DNA from: Charina bottae
Lineage: Eukaryota > Chordata > Lepidosauria > Squamata > Charinaidae
Length of the DNA stretch: 64,000 nucleotides
NCBI GenBank assembly: GCA_023362775.1
Contig: JALMGJ010000008.1
Location: 19,692,501 to 19,756,500 of the forward strand
Direction: 5' to 3'
Shown here: positions 11,619 to 22,533 of the stretch, one piece after another
Layout: each line of letters starts with the position of its first letter
Position numbering within the stretch: the stretch's first letter is position 1
Made by a program: the position numbers and the translations under genes
Notes under the pieces: generated by a model
What the model was told of the DNA's origin: nothing
Seen by the model: the letters and a program-made list of their open reading frames with translations, nothing else
Databases searched by the model: none

Positions 11619-11878
11619 GCCTTCCTTATGGTCCAGCTCTCGCAGCCATAGGTTACTACGGGGAATACCATTGCTTTAACTATGCGGACCTTTGTTGTCA
11701 GTGTGATGTCTCTGCTCTTAACTATTTGATCAAGATTAGCCATTGCTCTCCTCCCAAAGATTTCCTGGCTGCAGTCAGCGTCTGCAGTAATCTTTGCGCC
11801 TAGAAATACAAAGTCTGTCACTGCCTCCACGTTTTCTTCCTCTATTTGCCAGTTATCAATCAAGCTGGTTGCCATAAT

Positions 11879-12036
11879 CATTGAAAGCCGGCTGGGTGAC
11901 CTTGGGCCAGTCACACACTCTCAGCCCAACTCACCTCACAGGGTTGTTGTTGTGGAGAAAATAGGAGGAGGAAGGAGTATTAGGTATGTTATCCACCTTG
12001 AGTTATTTATAAGAATAACAAAGGCGGGATAGAAAA

Positions 12037-12071
<35 letters not shown>

Positions 12072-12110
12072 ACAAACAAACAAACAAACAAACAAATAAA
12101 TAAATAAATA
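11879..12110 (+). mobile_element. CORE/MIR-like SINE nested in Bov-B copy 1
   Basis: Core ctgggtgaccttgggccagt, 3' part aaaggcgggatag and a long (AAAT)n(AAAC)n tail. Flanked by aagctggttgccataat (11862-11878) and aagctgcttgccataat (12111-12127), a target duplication of the Bov-B sequence. Confidence 0.88.
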
Positions 12111-12127
12111 AAGCTGCTTGCCATAAT

Positions 12128-14491
12128 CTTGGTTTTTTTTTAGGTTTAACTGCAACCCAGCTTTTGCACTTTCTTCTTTCACCTTCGTCATAAGGCTCCT
12201 CAGCTCCTCCTCGCTTTCAGCTATCAAAGTGGTATCACCTGCATATCTGAGATTGTTAATGTTTCTTCCAGTGATTTTACCTCCAGCCTTAGATTCATCA
12301 AGCCCAGCACGTCGCATGATGTCTTCTGCGTACAGGTTGAATAGGTAGGTTGAGAGTATACAACCCTGCCATACTCCTTTCCTAATCTTAAACCAGTCCG
12401 TTGTTCCGTGCTCTGTTCTTACCGTTGCTACTTGGTCGTTATACAGATTCCTCAGGAGGCAGACAAGATGACTTGGTATCCCCATACCACCAAGAACTTG
12501 CCATAATTTGTTATGATCCACACAGTCAAAGGCTTTAGAATAGTCAATAAAACAGAAATAGATGTTTTTCTGAAATTCCCTGGCTTTCTCCATTATCCAG
12601 CGGATATTGGCAATTTGGTCTCTAGTTCCTCTGCCTTTTCTAAACCCAGCTTGTACATCTGGCAATTCTCACTCCATGAATTGCTGGAGTCTACCTTTCA
12701 GGATCTTGAGCATTACCTTACTGGCATGTGAAATAAGTGCCACTGTTCGATAGTTTGAACATTCTTTAGTGTTTCCCTTTTTTGGTATGGGGATATAAGT
12801 CGATTTTTTCCAATCTGATGGCCATTCTTGTGTTTTCCAAATTTGCTGGCATATGGCATGCATCACCTTGACAGCATCACCTTGCAAGATTTTAAACAGT
12901 TCAGCTGGGATACCGTCATCTCCTGCTGCCTTATTAGCAATGCTTCTTAAGGCCCATTCAACCTCACTCTTCAGGATGTCTGGCTCACTGACCACACCGT
13001 CAAAGTTATCCCTGATATTATCCTTCCTATACAGATCTTCCGTATATTCTTGCCACCTTTTCTTGATCTCTTCTGCTTCTGTTAGGTCCTTGCCATCTTT
13101 GTTTTTGATCATACCCATTTTTGCCTGGAATTTACCTCCGATGTTTCTAATTTTCTGGAAGAGGTCTCTTGTCCTTCCTATTCTATTGTCTTCTTCCACT
13201 TCCATGCATTGCTTGTTTAAAAATAATTCCTTATCTCTTCTGGCTAACCTCTGGAAATCTGCATTTAATTGGGCATATCTCCCCCTATCACTGTTGCGTT
13301 TTGCTTTCCTTCTTTCTTGGGCTACTTCCAGTGTCTCAGCAGACAGCCATCTTGCCTTCTTGGTTTTCTTTTTCTTTGGGACGTTTTTTGTTGCCGCCTC
13401 CTGAACAATGTTGCGAACTTCTGTCCATAGTTCTTCCGGGACCCTATCTCCTAAATCTAGTCCCTTAAATCTATTCTTCACCTCCACTGCATATTCCTTA
13501 GGAATATTAGTGAGCTCATATCTAACTGATCTGTGGGTCTTCCCTATTCTCTTTAGTCTGATTCTAAATTGTGCAATAAGAAGTTCGTGATCTGAACTAC
13601 AGTCAGCTCCAGGTCTTGTTTTTACCGACTGTATAGATGTCTGCCACATTTGGCTACAAAGGATGTAGTCAATCTGATTTCGGTGTCGACCATCTGGTGA
13701 AGTCCATGTATAAAGTTGTCTTTTAGGTTGCTGGAAGAGAGTGTTATGCACAGTGAATTGTCTTGGCAAAATTCTATCAGCCTATGTCCCGCTTCATTTT
13801 GTTCTCCCAGACCATGCTTGCCTGTAATTCCAGGTGTCGTTTGATTACCCACCTTAGCATTCCAGTCTCCTGTAATGAAAATAGCATCTCTTTTTGGCAT
13901 ATTATTCAGTAGGTGCTGCAGATCCTCATAGAACTGATCTACTTCTGCTTCTTCAGCATCTGTGGTTGGGGTGTATATTTGGATCACTGTGATGTTAAAT
14001 GGCTTACCCTGAATTTGAATTGAGATCATTCTATCGTTTTTTGGATTGTATCCAAGCACTGCTTTAGCCACTTTATTATTCATTATGAAGGCTACTCCAT
14101 TTCTTCTGTGGTCCTCTTGTCCACAGTAGTAGATCTGGTGGTCATCTGATGTGAAGTGACCCATTCCAGTCCATTTCAGTTCACTGACACCCAAAATGTC
14201 TATATTTAATCTTGACATCTCACCAATAACCACATCCAATTTGCCCTGGCTCATAGATCTTACATTCCAGGTTCCTATGGTGTGTTGATCTTTAGAACAT
14301 TGGATTCGTCATTCACCACCAGCACCGTCGGCCGCTGGCCGTCCTTTTGGCTTTGAGCTAGCTGCGTCACCACATCTGGGGCTAGTTGAACTTATCCTCT
14401 GTTCTTCCCCAGTAGCATTTTGACCATTATCCAACCTGGGAGTTCCATCTTCCGATGGTATACTGACATACCTCTGGTTGTACTGATCCAT
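12128..14491 (-). pseudogene. Bov-B ORF2 pseudogene (copy 1)
   Basis: Apurinic-endonuclease and reverse-transcriptase polyprotein, in pieces. The frames at 14309-14491, 13622-14254, 12669-13769 and 12003-12665 cover the N-terminus, the endonuclease (ILGVSELKWTGMG, TGDWNAKVG) and the RT fingers, palm and thumb. Motif A FIDYSKAFD is kept, but motif C reads YAGD instead of YADD, removing a catalytic aspartate. The endonuclease is frameshifted near 13700. A TGA separates FME from ELPDVQAGF near 12668, exactly as in copy 2. The C-terminal part beyond the SINE continues at 11606-11914 and 11364-11549 with a deletion. Confidence 0.85.
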
Positions 14492-14670
14492 TTAGTTTTC
14501 ACGGCAAGAATACTGGGGTGGGTTGCCGTTACCTTCCCCAGGGATCGTATTTAGTCTGACCTCTCTGCCATGACCTTCCCATCTTGGGTGTCCCTTCATG
14601 GTTTAGCTCATGGCATCATTGAGGTGCTCAAGCTCCAGCACCACGACAAGGTAACGATCTCCTTTGCTGG

Positions 14671-15183
14671 ACAGGTTATTAATTTACTGGAAACCAGATT
14701 GATCAAGGTTATAATTTTGCACTAATAATAATAATAATATCTGCATAAGTGTTCTTTTTGAGGAAGCTATCCTTATTTTTTATAATAAAAAGAGACAAAA
14801 ATGAAATGATGGATCCACATTTATAAATTCTTGGATTATTTATTTATTTATTTTTCCCTCTTGGAGAAACCTTTGCCACACAGCAGAAGACTAAATCTCC
14901 TTAATGTTCTAAAAGACAGACTTTCTTCAGAAGATCTGTATCTCTGACATTAGCAACAAACCAGGGATCTTAGCTTGGTCATAACATGAAATAAACCACA
15001 AATTGTATTTCTTTATTGTGTTTCAACTGGCTAGAGAAGCCAAATGGGTGCATATTGGAAAGCTTATAACAACACACATGATCATTCAAAATAAACTAGA
15101 AGTTTATTCAAATACAATTTATCATATACAAACTGGCTTGCTACATTTTATCAGTGACTATGTTACAATATGCCAACTATCTC
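14671..15183. other. Spacer between the two Bov-B copies
   Basis: About 510 bp of AT-rich sequence with small (TAA)n and (TTTA)n tracts. It shows the two Bov-B copies are separate insertions, not a tandem array. Confidence 0.5.
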
Positions 15184-18100
15184 TTGTTGTTGTTTATTCG
15201 TTCAGTCATTTCCGACTCTTCGTGACTTCATGGACCAGTCCACGCCAGAGCTTTCTGTCGGCCGTCACCATCCCCAGCTCCCCAATGGTTGAGTCTGTCA
15301 CCTCCAGAATATCATCCATCCATCTTGCCCTTGGTCGGCCCCTCTTCCTTTTGCCTTCCAATTTTCCTAGCATCAGCTTCTTCTCCAGGGTATCCTGTCT
15401 TCTCATTATGTGGCCAAAGTACTTCAGTTTTGCCTTTAATATCATTCCCTCAAGTGAGCAGTCTGGCTTGATTTCCTGGAGTATGGACTGGTTTGATCTT
15501 CTTGCAGTCCAAGGCACTCTCAGAATTTTCCTCCAACACCACAGTTCAAAAGCATCTATCTTCCTTCGCTCAGCCTTCCTTATGGTCCAGCTCTCACAGC
15601 CATAGGTTACTACAGGGAATACCATTGCTTTAACTATGCGGACCTTTGTTGTCAGTGTGATGTCTCTGCTCTTAACTATTTTATCAAGATTTGCCATTGC
15701 TCTCCTCCCAAGAAGTAGACGTCTTCTGATTTCCTGGCTGCAGTCAGCGTCTGCAGTAATCTTTGCGCCTAGAAATACAAAGTTTGTCACTGCCTCCACT
15801 TTTTCTCCCTCTATTTGCCAGTCATCAATCAAGCTCGTTGCCATAATCTTGGTTTTTTTGAGGTTTAACTGCAACCCAGCTTTTGCACTTTCTTCTTTCA
15901 CCTTCGTCATAAGGCTCCTCAACTCCTCCTCGCTTTCAGCCATCAAAGTGGCATCATCTGCATATCTGAGATTGTTAATGTTTCTTCCAGCGATTTTAAC
16001 TCCAGCCTTGGATTCATCAAGCCCAGCATGTTGCATGATGTGTTCTGCGTACAGGTTGAATAGGTAGGGTGAGAGTATACAACCCTGCCGTACTCCTTTC
16101 CCAATCTTAAACCAGTCCGTTGTTCCGTGCTCTGTTCTTACCGTTGCTACTTGGTCGTTATACAGATTCCTCAGGAGGCAGACAAGATGACTTGGTATCC
16201 CCATACCACCAAGAACTTGCCACAATTTGTTATGATCCACACAGTCAAAGGCTTTAGAATAGTCAATAAAACAGAAATAGATGTTTTTCTGAAATTCCCT
16301 GGCTTTCTCCATTATCCAGCGGATATTGGCAATTTGGTCTCTAGTTCCTCTGACTTTTCTAAACCCAGCTTGTACATCTGGCAATTCTCACTCCATGAAT
16401 TGCTGGAGTCTACCTTGCAAGATCTTGAGCATTACCTTACTGGCATGTGAAATAAGTGCCACTGTTCGATAGTTTGAACATTCTTTAGTGCTTCCCTTTT
16501 TTGGTATGGGGATATAAGTCGATTTTTTCCAATCTGATGGCCATTCTTGTGTTTTCCAAATTTGCTGGCATATGGCATGCATCACCTTGACAGCATCATA
16601 TTGCAAGATTTTAAACAGTTCAGCTGGGATACCATCATCTCCTGCTGCCTTGTTATTAGCAATGCTTCTTAAGGCCCATTCAACCTCACTCTTCAGGATG
16701 TCTGGCTCTAACTCACTGACCACACCGTCAAAGCTATCTCCAATATTATTATCCTTCCTATACAGATCTTCCGTATATTCTTGCCACCTTTTCTTGATCT
16801 CTTCTGCTTCTGTTAGGTCCTTACCATCTTTGTTTTTGATCATACCCATTTTTGCCTGGAATTTTCCTCCAATGTTTCTAATTTTCTGGAAGAGGTCTCT
16901 TGTCCTTCCTATTCTATTGTCTTCTTCCACTTCCGCACATTGCTTGTTTAAAAATAATTCCTTATCTCTTCTGGCTAACCTCTGGAATTTTGCATTTAAT
17001 TGGGCATATCTCCCCCTGTCACTGTTGCCTTTTGCTTTCCTTCTTTCTTGGGCTACTTCCAGTGTTTCAGCAGACAGCCATCTTGCCTTCTTGGTTTTCT
17101 TTTTCTTTGGGACGTTTTTTGTTGCCGCCTCCTGAACAATGTTGCGAACTTCTGTCCATAGTTCTTCTGGGACCCTATCTACTAAATCTAGTCCCTTAAA
17201 TCTATTCTTCACCTCCACTGCATATTCCTTAGGAATATTAGTGAGCTCATATCTAACTGATCTGTGGGTCTTCCCTATTCTCTTTAGTCTGATTCTAAAT
17301 TTTGCAATAAGAAGTTCGTGATCTGAACTACAGTCAGCTCCAGGTCTTGTTTTTACCGACTGTATAGATGTCCGCCACCTTTGGCTGCAAAGGATGTAGT
17401 CAATCTGATTTCGGTGTCGACCATCTGGTGAAGTCCATGTATAAAGTCGTCTTTTAGGTTGTTGGAAGAGAGTGTTTGTTATGCACAGTGAGTTGTCTTG
17501 GCAAAATTCTATCAGCCTATGTCCTGCTTCATTTTGTTCTCCCAGACCATGCTTGCCTGTAATTCCAGGTGTCGTCTGACTACCCACCTTAGCATTCCAG
17601 TCTCCTGTAATGAAAATAACATCTCTTTTTGGTGTATTATCTAGTAGGTGCTGCAGATCCTCATAGAACTGATCTACTTCTGCTTCTTCAGCATCTGTGG
17701 TTGGGGCGTATATTTGGATCACTGTGATGTTAAATGGCTTACCCTGAATTCGAATTGAGATCATTCTATCGTTTTTTGGATTGTATCCAAGCACTGCTTT
17801 AGCCACTTTATTATTAATTATGAAGGCTACTCCATTTCTTCTGTGGTCCTCTTGTCCACAGTAGTAGATCTGGTGGTCATCTGATGTGAAGTGGCCCATT
17901 CCAGTCCATTTCAGTTCACTGACACCTAAAATGTCTATATTTAATCTTGACATCTCACCAATAACCACATCCAATTTGCCCTGGCTCATAGATCTTACAT
18001 TCCAGGTTCCTATGGTGTGTTGATCTTTAGAACATCGGATTCGTCGTTCACCACCAGCACCGTCGGCCGCTAGCCGTCCTTTCGGCTTTGAGCTAGCTGC

Positions 18101-18407
18101 GTCATCACATCTGGGGCTAGTTGAACGTATCCTCTGTTCCTCCCCAGTAGCATTTTGACCATCTTCCGACCTGGGAGTCCCATCTTCCGATGGTATACCG
18201 ACATATCTTTGGTTGTACTGATCCATTTAGTTTTCATGGCAAGAATACTGGGGTGGGTTGCCATTACCTTCCCCAGGGATCATATTTAGTCTGACCTCTC
18301 TGCCACGACCTTCCCGTCTTGGGTGTCCCTTCACGGTTTAGCTCATGGTTTCATTGAGGTGCTCAAGCTCCAGCACCACGACAAGGTAACGATCTCCTTT
18401 GCTGGAG
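15184..18407 (-). mobile_element. Bov-B (RTE) LINE, copy 2, nearly intact full length
   Basis: 3.2 kb on the minus strand with the 3' tail cgaataaacaacaacaa at 15184. Flanked by caactatctc at 15174-15183 and 18408-18417, a 10-bp target duplication that defines both ends. The coding region is open apart from a single TGA. Confidence 0.93.
15206..18226 (-). pseudogene. Bov-B ORF2 (endonuclease-reverse transcriptase) with one in-frame TGA
   Basis: Two abutting frames in the same phase: 612 residues (18226-16388) and 392 residues (16384-15206), split only by TGA at about 16387-16385 between LQQFME and ELPDVQAGF. The first frame holds the apurinic endonuclease (TWNVRSMSQGKLDVV, SELKWTGMG, ITGDWNAKVG, SSDHELL) and the start of the RT (NNKAAGDDGIPAELF, SNYRTVALIS). 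The second holds RT motif A FIDYSKAFD, motif B KGVRQGCILSPYLFN, motif C YADD and the C-terminal RRSNQSILQEI and KRKRGRPRARWMDDI blocks. All catalytic aspartates of the RT are present. Bovine Bov-B has an Arg codon where the TGA lies, so a CGA-to-TGA change is likely. A short frame-shadow was ignored. Confidence 0.9.
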
Positions 18408-18417
18408 CAACTATCTC

Positions 18418-19573
18418 TATGATATCCCATTTTATTTATGAACGCAATGCCTGAAGTGGATCATCCTAAATAAAAGCAAAAGCTGATACACATATTTAAA
18501 CATGTCATCATCAGTTCAAGAGAAAAACTGGTTTAAAGTCTCTACAGCATTTCCATGTGTATTTAGAAGCAGAGGTTTATACTTGAAATATTGTAACATC
18601 AACTGTACGGCATTGTAAAGACACAGAAACCTCGGGAAAAAGTCAACTCATTTATAAATAAGAATTCTTGGTTTGGGTGACTGCAGATCCTCCTCATGCT
18701 CCATGAAGCTATGCTAATCCAGGACAAGTGACCACAGAATCTTCAGCATATATATAGTAATTGTGGTGGTAGCAATTATACAGACATTAACAGTTCTCTA
18801 AAAGCAAATACCTTACAAATTTACACCAACCAAGATCTGCATCAAGAAGGTAAATTATTACTTTCTCCCTATGAAAAACAAGGGTGGGATACTTTCTTTG
18901 TACAATTCTCCAATTCAAGTAGCCTACATGTTGGGCACCAGAAAAGATGTCTTCTATAAGAGAAGGCATGTCGGGGCACTAGCCAAGAGTTTAAAGGCTT
19001 TAGCACTAACATAATAAGAGTAAAGGGAAGGGTTCAGGAAGCTAAAGAATAAAGGTGGGCCATATCTTTCATGAAATACTTTACAAGCAAGTTAGAAAAA
19101 AGAGAAAGATTACCTGATGAAGGAAAAGAGGAAAAGATGCCTGCAAAGTGTATTGTTATTAAAGAAGAAGCAAAAATTTTACTTCTCTTGAATCTGAAAA
19201 TTCAAAATGTGATGGACTTGATATTCTGTGAAATTAAGATGCTATTCTTGGAAGATGTTCTGAAAGGATTTCCATTCAGTTACATAGGAAGCCCTTGTGG
19301 AAGACTTCTGAGAAGCCAACTGTCTCATCTTGAAGGGGGTTGTAGAATCAAATTCTGAAAGCTGTAAAGCAGAGGGAATTCAGATTTGAATGGCAGACTT
19401 GTACATGATGGGTGTAAAGAAGTTTGGGTCAGATTAGAAGGTGGGGATACCCCCACTGGAGAGATGGAACAACAGGATGTACACGTTGTGATGAGAATGC
19501 AGATGGTCAAGAAAGAAATAAGAAGGAAAAAATGTTAAGCAGGAGGATGATCAAATCTATGACAGATATACTT
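18418..19573. other. Intergenic stretch, nothing recognised
   Basis: No open frame with recognisable motifs and no repeat I can name. Confidence 0.4.
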
Positions 19574-20458
19574 CTGCTGTGGTGGTTGAAAACAAACTGA
19601 AGGGAATGTAGGAATTCTGGGATGGTAATACCAGAACTAAGAGGGGCGTGGTGGCTCAGTGGGTAAGACGCCAGGCTTGTCGATCAGAAGATCACAAGTT
19701 TGGAGGTTCGAATCCCTAGCCCCGCGTGACGGAGTGAGCTCCTGCACTCGCCCCAGCTCTTGCCAACCTAGCAATTCGAAAGCATGCAAATGCAAGTAGA
19801 TGAATAGGTACCACTTCGGTGGGTAGGTAACAGCGTTCCGCGTGCGTCATGCTGGCGACATGACCATGGAAGCATCTTCGGACAACGCTGGCTCTTCGGC
19901 TAACAAACGGAGATGAGCACCGGCCCCTAGAGTCGGACACGACTGCACAAATGCGCGGGGAACCTTTACCTTAATACCAGAACTCCACACAGCTTCTTAT
20001 TAGTATATAGCAGAGTAGAGGCGTCCCCATAAACTTGCACAAGGCTTAATCAGTTCAAAACACAAAATAAACACACTTCACACGTTAATGTAAAGTAACA
20101 TTAAAAAAGCTTACAATTTTATTGTAACTCACAGTTCCTTAGTAGAAACAGTCCATGCGTGCGAGCAATAGGTTCTGACGTGACCCACATGCTTCTTTAA
20201 TGTGGCCCACCTGAATGGAAGTATAAGCAACGCGGGCAGCCATAGCTGGCCATCCTCCTTGGTAGGAGATTCGAGCAGAAAGGAGGGGAGAAGAGAAGGG
20301 AACAGGAACAGGAAATCAGGATTCAGCCCCTCCCACACAAAGCAAGTAAGATTAAGTTACAGCAGGGGCTGCCTCTTCCTTCAAGCTTGTGTGAGACGTG
20401 CTTGGTTGAAACCTGATATCTCTAACACTGCTGTGGTGGTTGAAAACAAACTGAAGGG
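19574..20458 (-). mobile_element. LTR-like unit between 31-bp direct repeats, carrying a SINE
   Basis: Identical 31-bp segments (starting ctgctgtggtggttgaaa) at 19574-19604 and 20428-20458 bracket an LTR-like sequence. On the minus strand it starts TGTTAGAGATATC and has a TATA-like and an AATAAA motif (near 20117). No coding region. A Sauria SINE sits inside. The bracketing repeat is longer than an LTR target duplication, so exact limits are unclear. Confidence 0.5.
19639..19972 (+). mobile_element. Sauria-type tRNA SINE, full length
   Basis: tRNA head ggggcgtggtggctcagtgg with box A and box B (ggttcgaatcccta), a conserved body and an acctttacctt tail. The target duplication aataccagaact is at 19627-19638 and 19973-19984. 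Confidence 0.93.
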
Positions 20459-20995
20459 GCTTAATAGGAGTTAAGCCTAGTCATGGGTATATGTAGAAGC
20501 AGGGGTGTCATCAGATAAATCTGTAAGCATTAAAAGGTTCCAAATTGGCCTCTACACAGGCACATAACCCAAGTGCATAAGTCACAGAGCTCATGATGAA
20601 GAACCTATGGGTCCGGAGAAATGTTATTCGCATTATCCATACCTTATTAGGTCTTAGGAAATTATTAAATCAGAATTGTCCAAGAGGGATTTTGATGTGT
20701 GAATACAAATATCTAGATTTTTATTTCTTGTCATATTTGTCACTTTTATGTGATTTTTGTGATTTTAATTTTGGATTATTATGATTATTCCATGGACATT
20801 TTATTACAAATTACTGAGTGTAAGCTGGTGAGAGTCAATTGAATGAGGTGGGCTAACATACACTAAACAAATAAACAAACTACATCAGTAAATATCTGAA
20901 ACATTAAGATTAGGCCAACAGAAATGGCTTGATATTGAAAACAGAGATTGTCATAACCACCATCTTTCATTATCCTTCCTGATACATGTGGAGCT

Positions 20996-20999
<4 letters not shown>

Positions 21000-21055
<56 letters not shown>

Positions 21056-21475
21056 TTTATCCCCACCCATCTCCCCGAATAGGGGACTCTGGGCGGTTTA
21101 CAAAATATGAAAATTTAAAATCTATACAGAAATTACTAAAAAACAATAAATAAAAAGAATAATTAAAATCCAAAGATGGTTAAAAGCCACAGTCTAGATC
21201 ACAGTACTATGGGGCCAACCAACCCCAAGAGGCACTACCACCTCCGTCGTCCCAGGCCAGGCGGCAGAGCCAGGTCTTCAGAGACTTCCGGAAGGTCAGA
21301 AGTGAGGGGGCCAGCCTCACCTCCGGGGCCAAGATGTTCCATAATGCGGGCACTATTGCAGAGAAGGCACGCCTCCTGGACCCCACTAGATGGAATTCTT
21401 TTGCTGAAGGGGTCCAAAGCATGCCCTCTCTGCATGAACGGGTGGGGCGGGCTGATGTTATCGGGATGAGACGCT
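21000..21475 (-). mobile_element. L2-like LINE 3' end
   Basis: (TTTA)n tail at 21000-21055, then aggggactctgggcggttta. The minus-strand frame has ALWNILAPEVRLAPS and FRKSLKTWLCRLAW, the C-terminal end typical of L2-type LINE ORF2. It is 5' truncated. Confidence 0.75.
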
Positions 21476-21579
21476 CTCATATATACTGATTAAAAAGTAG
21501 AAACAAAAAGAAAAACATTGTTCTGACAGACCCCATGGATTTATTGGGCTCTAAAAAGGAGCTCAAAAAAAAAAAAGAG

Positions 21580-21728
21580 TAACAGCGTTTCGCGTGTGTC
21601 ATGCCACCCACATGACCATGGAAGCATCTTCGGACAATGCTGGCTCTTCGGCTAACAAACGGAGATGAGAACCGGCCCCTAGAGTCGGACACGACTGCAC
21701 AAATGTGCGGGGGGAGACTTTACCTTTT
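21580..21728 (+). mobile_element. Sauria SINE 3' half
   Basis: Only the 3' part is present (taacagcgtttcgcgtgtg to gggggagactttaccttt). The 5' tRNA part is missing. Confidence 0.8.
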
Positions 21729-22279
21729 TAAAAAGGAGCTCCAGTCAGACCCAACCATTCAGCTGCCTAGAAAGGGCAAGTTTATTTATGGACCTTGCCT
21801 TTAGCTCCAAGAAGTGATGCCCTGCTGAGATGGAGAATGCCTTCTGTAGCACTTAGAAGAATACGCAGTGTTCACATTTATTAGGAATTTTAAAAATCAA
21901 GTCAAATGAGTAGGAAGAGCACAGGTTTTGAGATTGTAATATCAAAGCACTCTTCCATATCCAGAAAAGCACTGTCATTTCTGGACACAATTTTTGGAGA
22001 AAAGACATCTAAAACTACAGCAGGAAAAAAGAAACTAGGGTAAGCATTACATCAGAAATAGGAAACATCTAGGCTGTAGAATGGCCATTAAAAATTTGGG
22101 GTGAACACTCTACCCTAATCGTAATAATTTTTACTCGATGTTGCATCTGAAACAAGTAACGGACTACGCATGATTCTGTTCTGTCCCATAAACGATACTG
22201 TTCTGGAAGTTCTTGGCCATTACAGCTATTGGGGCAACAATTACAGTATGTTTTGCCCAATTTATACCATCCTATAGAT

Positions 22280-22525
22280 CAGAGCTTTCCAAACTGTGTG
22301 TCGCGACAGAAAAGTGTGTCGCCTCACACAGTCTGATGTGTCGCCACACAACCCGGAAGCGCTGATCATCATCAGCGCTTCCGGGTTTTCCCGCGGCGAC
22401 ACACCAACTGCAGCGCGCAAAACCCGAAAGCGCAGCAGCACTTCCGGGTTTTTGCGTGCTGCCGCACTTCCAGGTTTTCCCGCGGCGACACACCAACGCC
22501 GCGGGAAAAACTTTGGAAAGCCCTG
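22280..22525. mobile_element. hAT non-autonomous element with 8-bp target duplication
   Basis: Termini CAGAGCTTTCCAAACTGTG and ACTTTGGAAAGCCCTG. Flanked by ctatagat at 22272-22279 and 22526-22533. Same family as 7504. The body contains the palindrome agcgctgatcatcatcagcgct. Confidence 0.9.
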
Positions 22526-22533
22526 CTATAGAT

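Larger units (their letters stand above)
11356..14670 (-). mobile_element. Bov-B (RTE) LINE, copy 1, degraded
   Basis: Full-length-sized Bov-B on the minus strand, from the 5' region at about 14670 to the 3' tail cgaataaacaacaacaa at 11356. It has about 170 bases near the 3' end replaced by a (TTCAC)n array (11567-11618), an internal CORE-SINE (11879-12110), frameshifts in the endonuclease region and an altered catalytic motif. No clear flanking duplication was seen. Confidence 0.9.

Noticed and set aside
12853..13468. Plus-strand open frames opposite the Bov-B coding region (also 16572-17199)
   Set aside because: Antisense shadows of the Bov-B ORF2 in both copies. They recur because the copies are homologous.
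19639..19720. tRNA gene candidates (box A and box B motifs, several places)
   Set aside because: All are the heads of tRNA-derived SINEs: each continues into the SINE body and tail and is flanked by target duplications.
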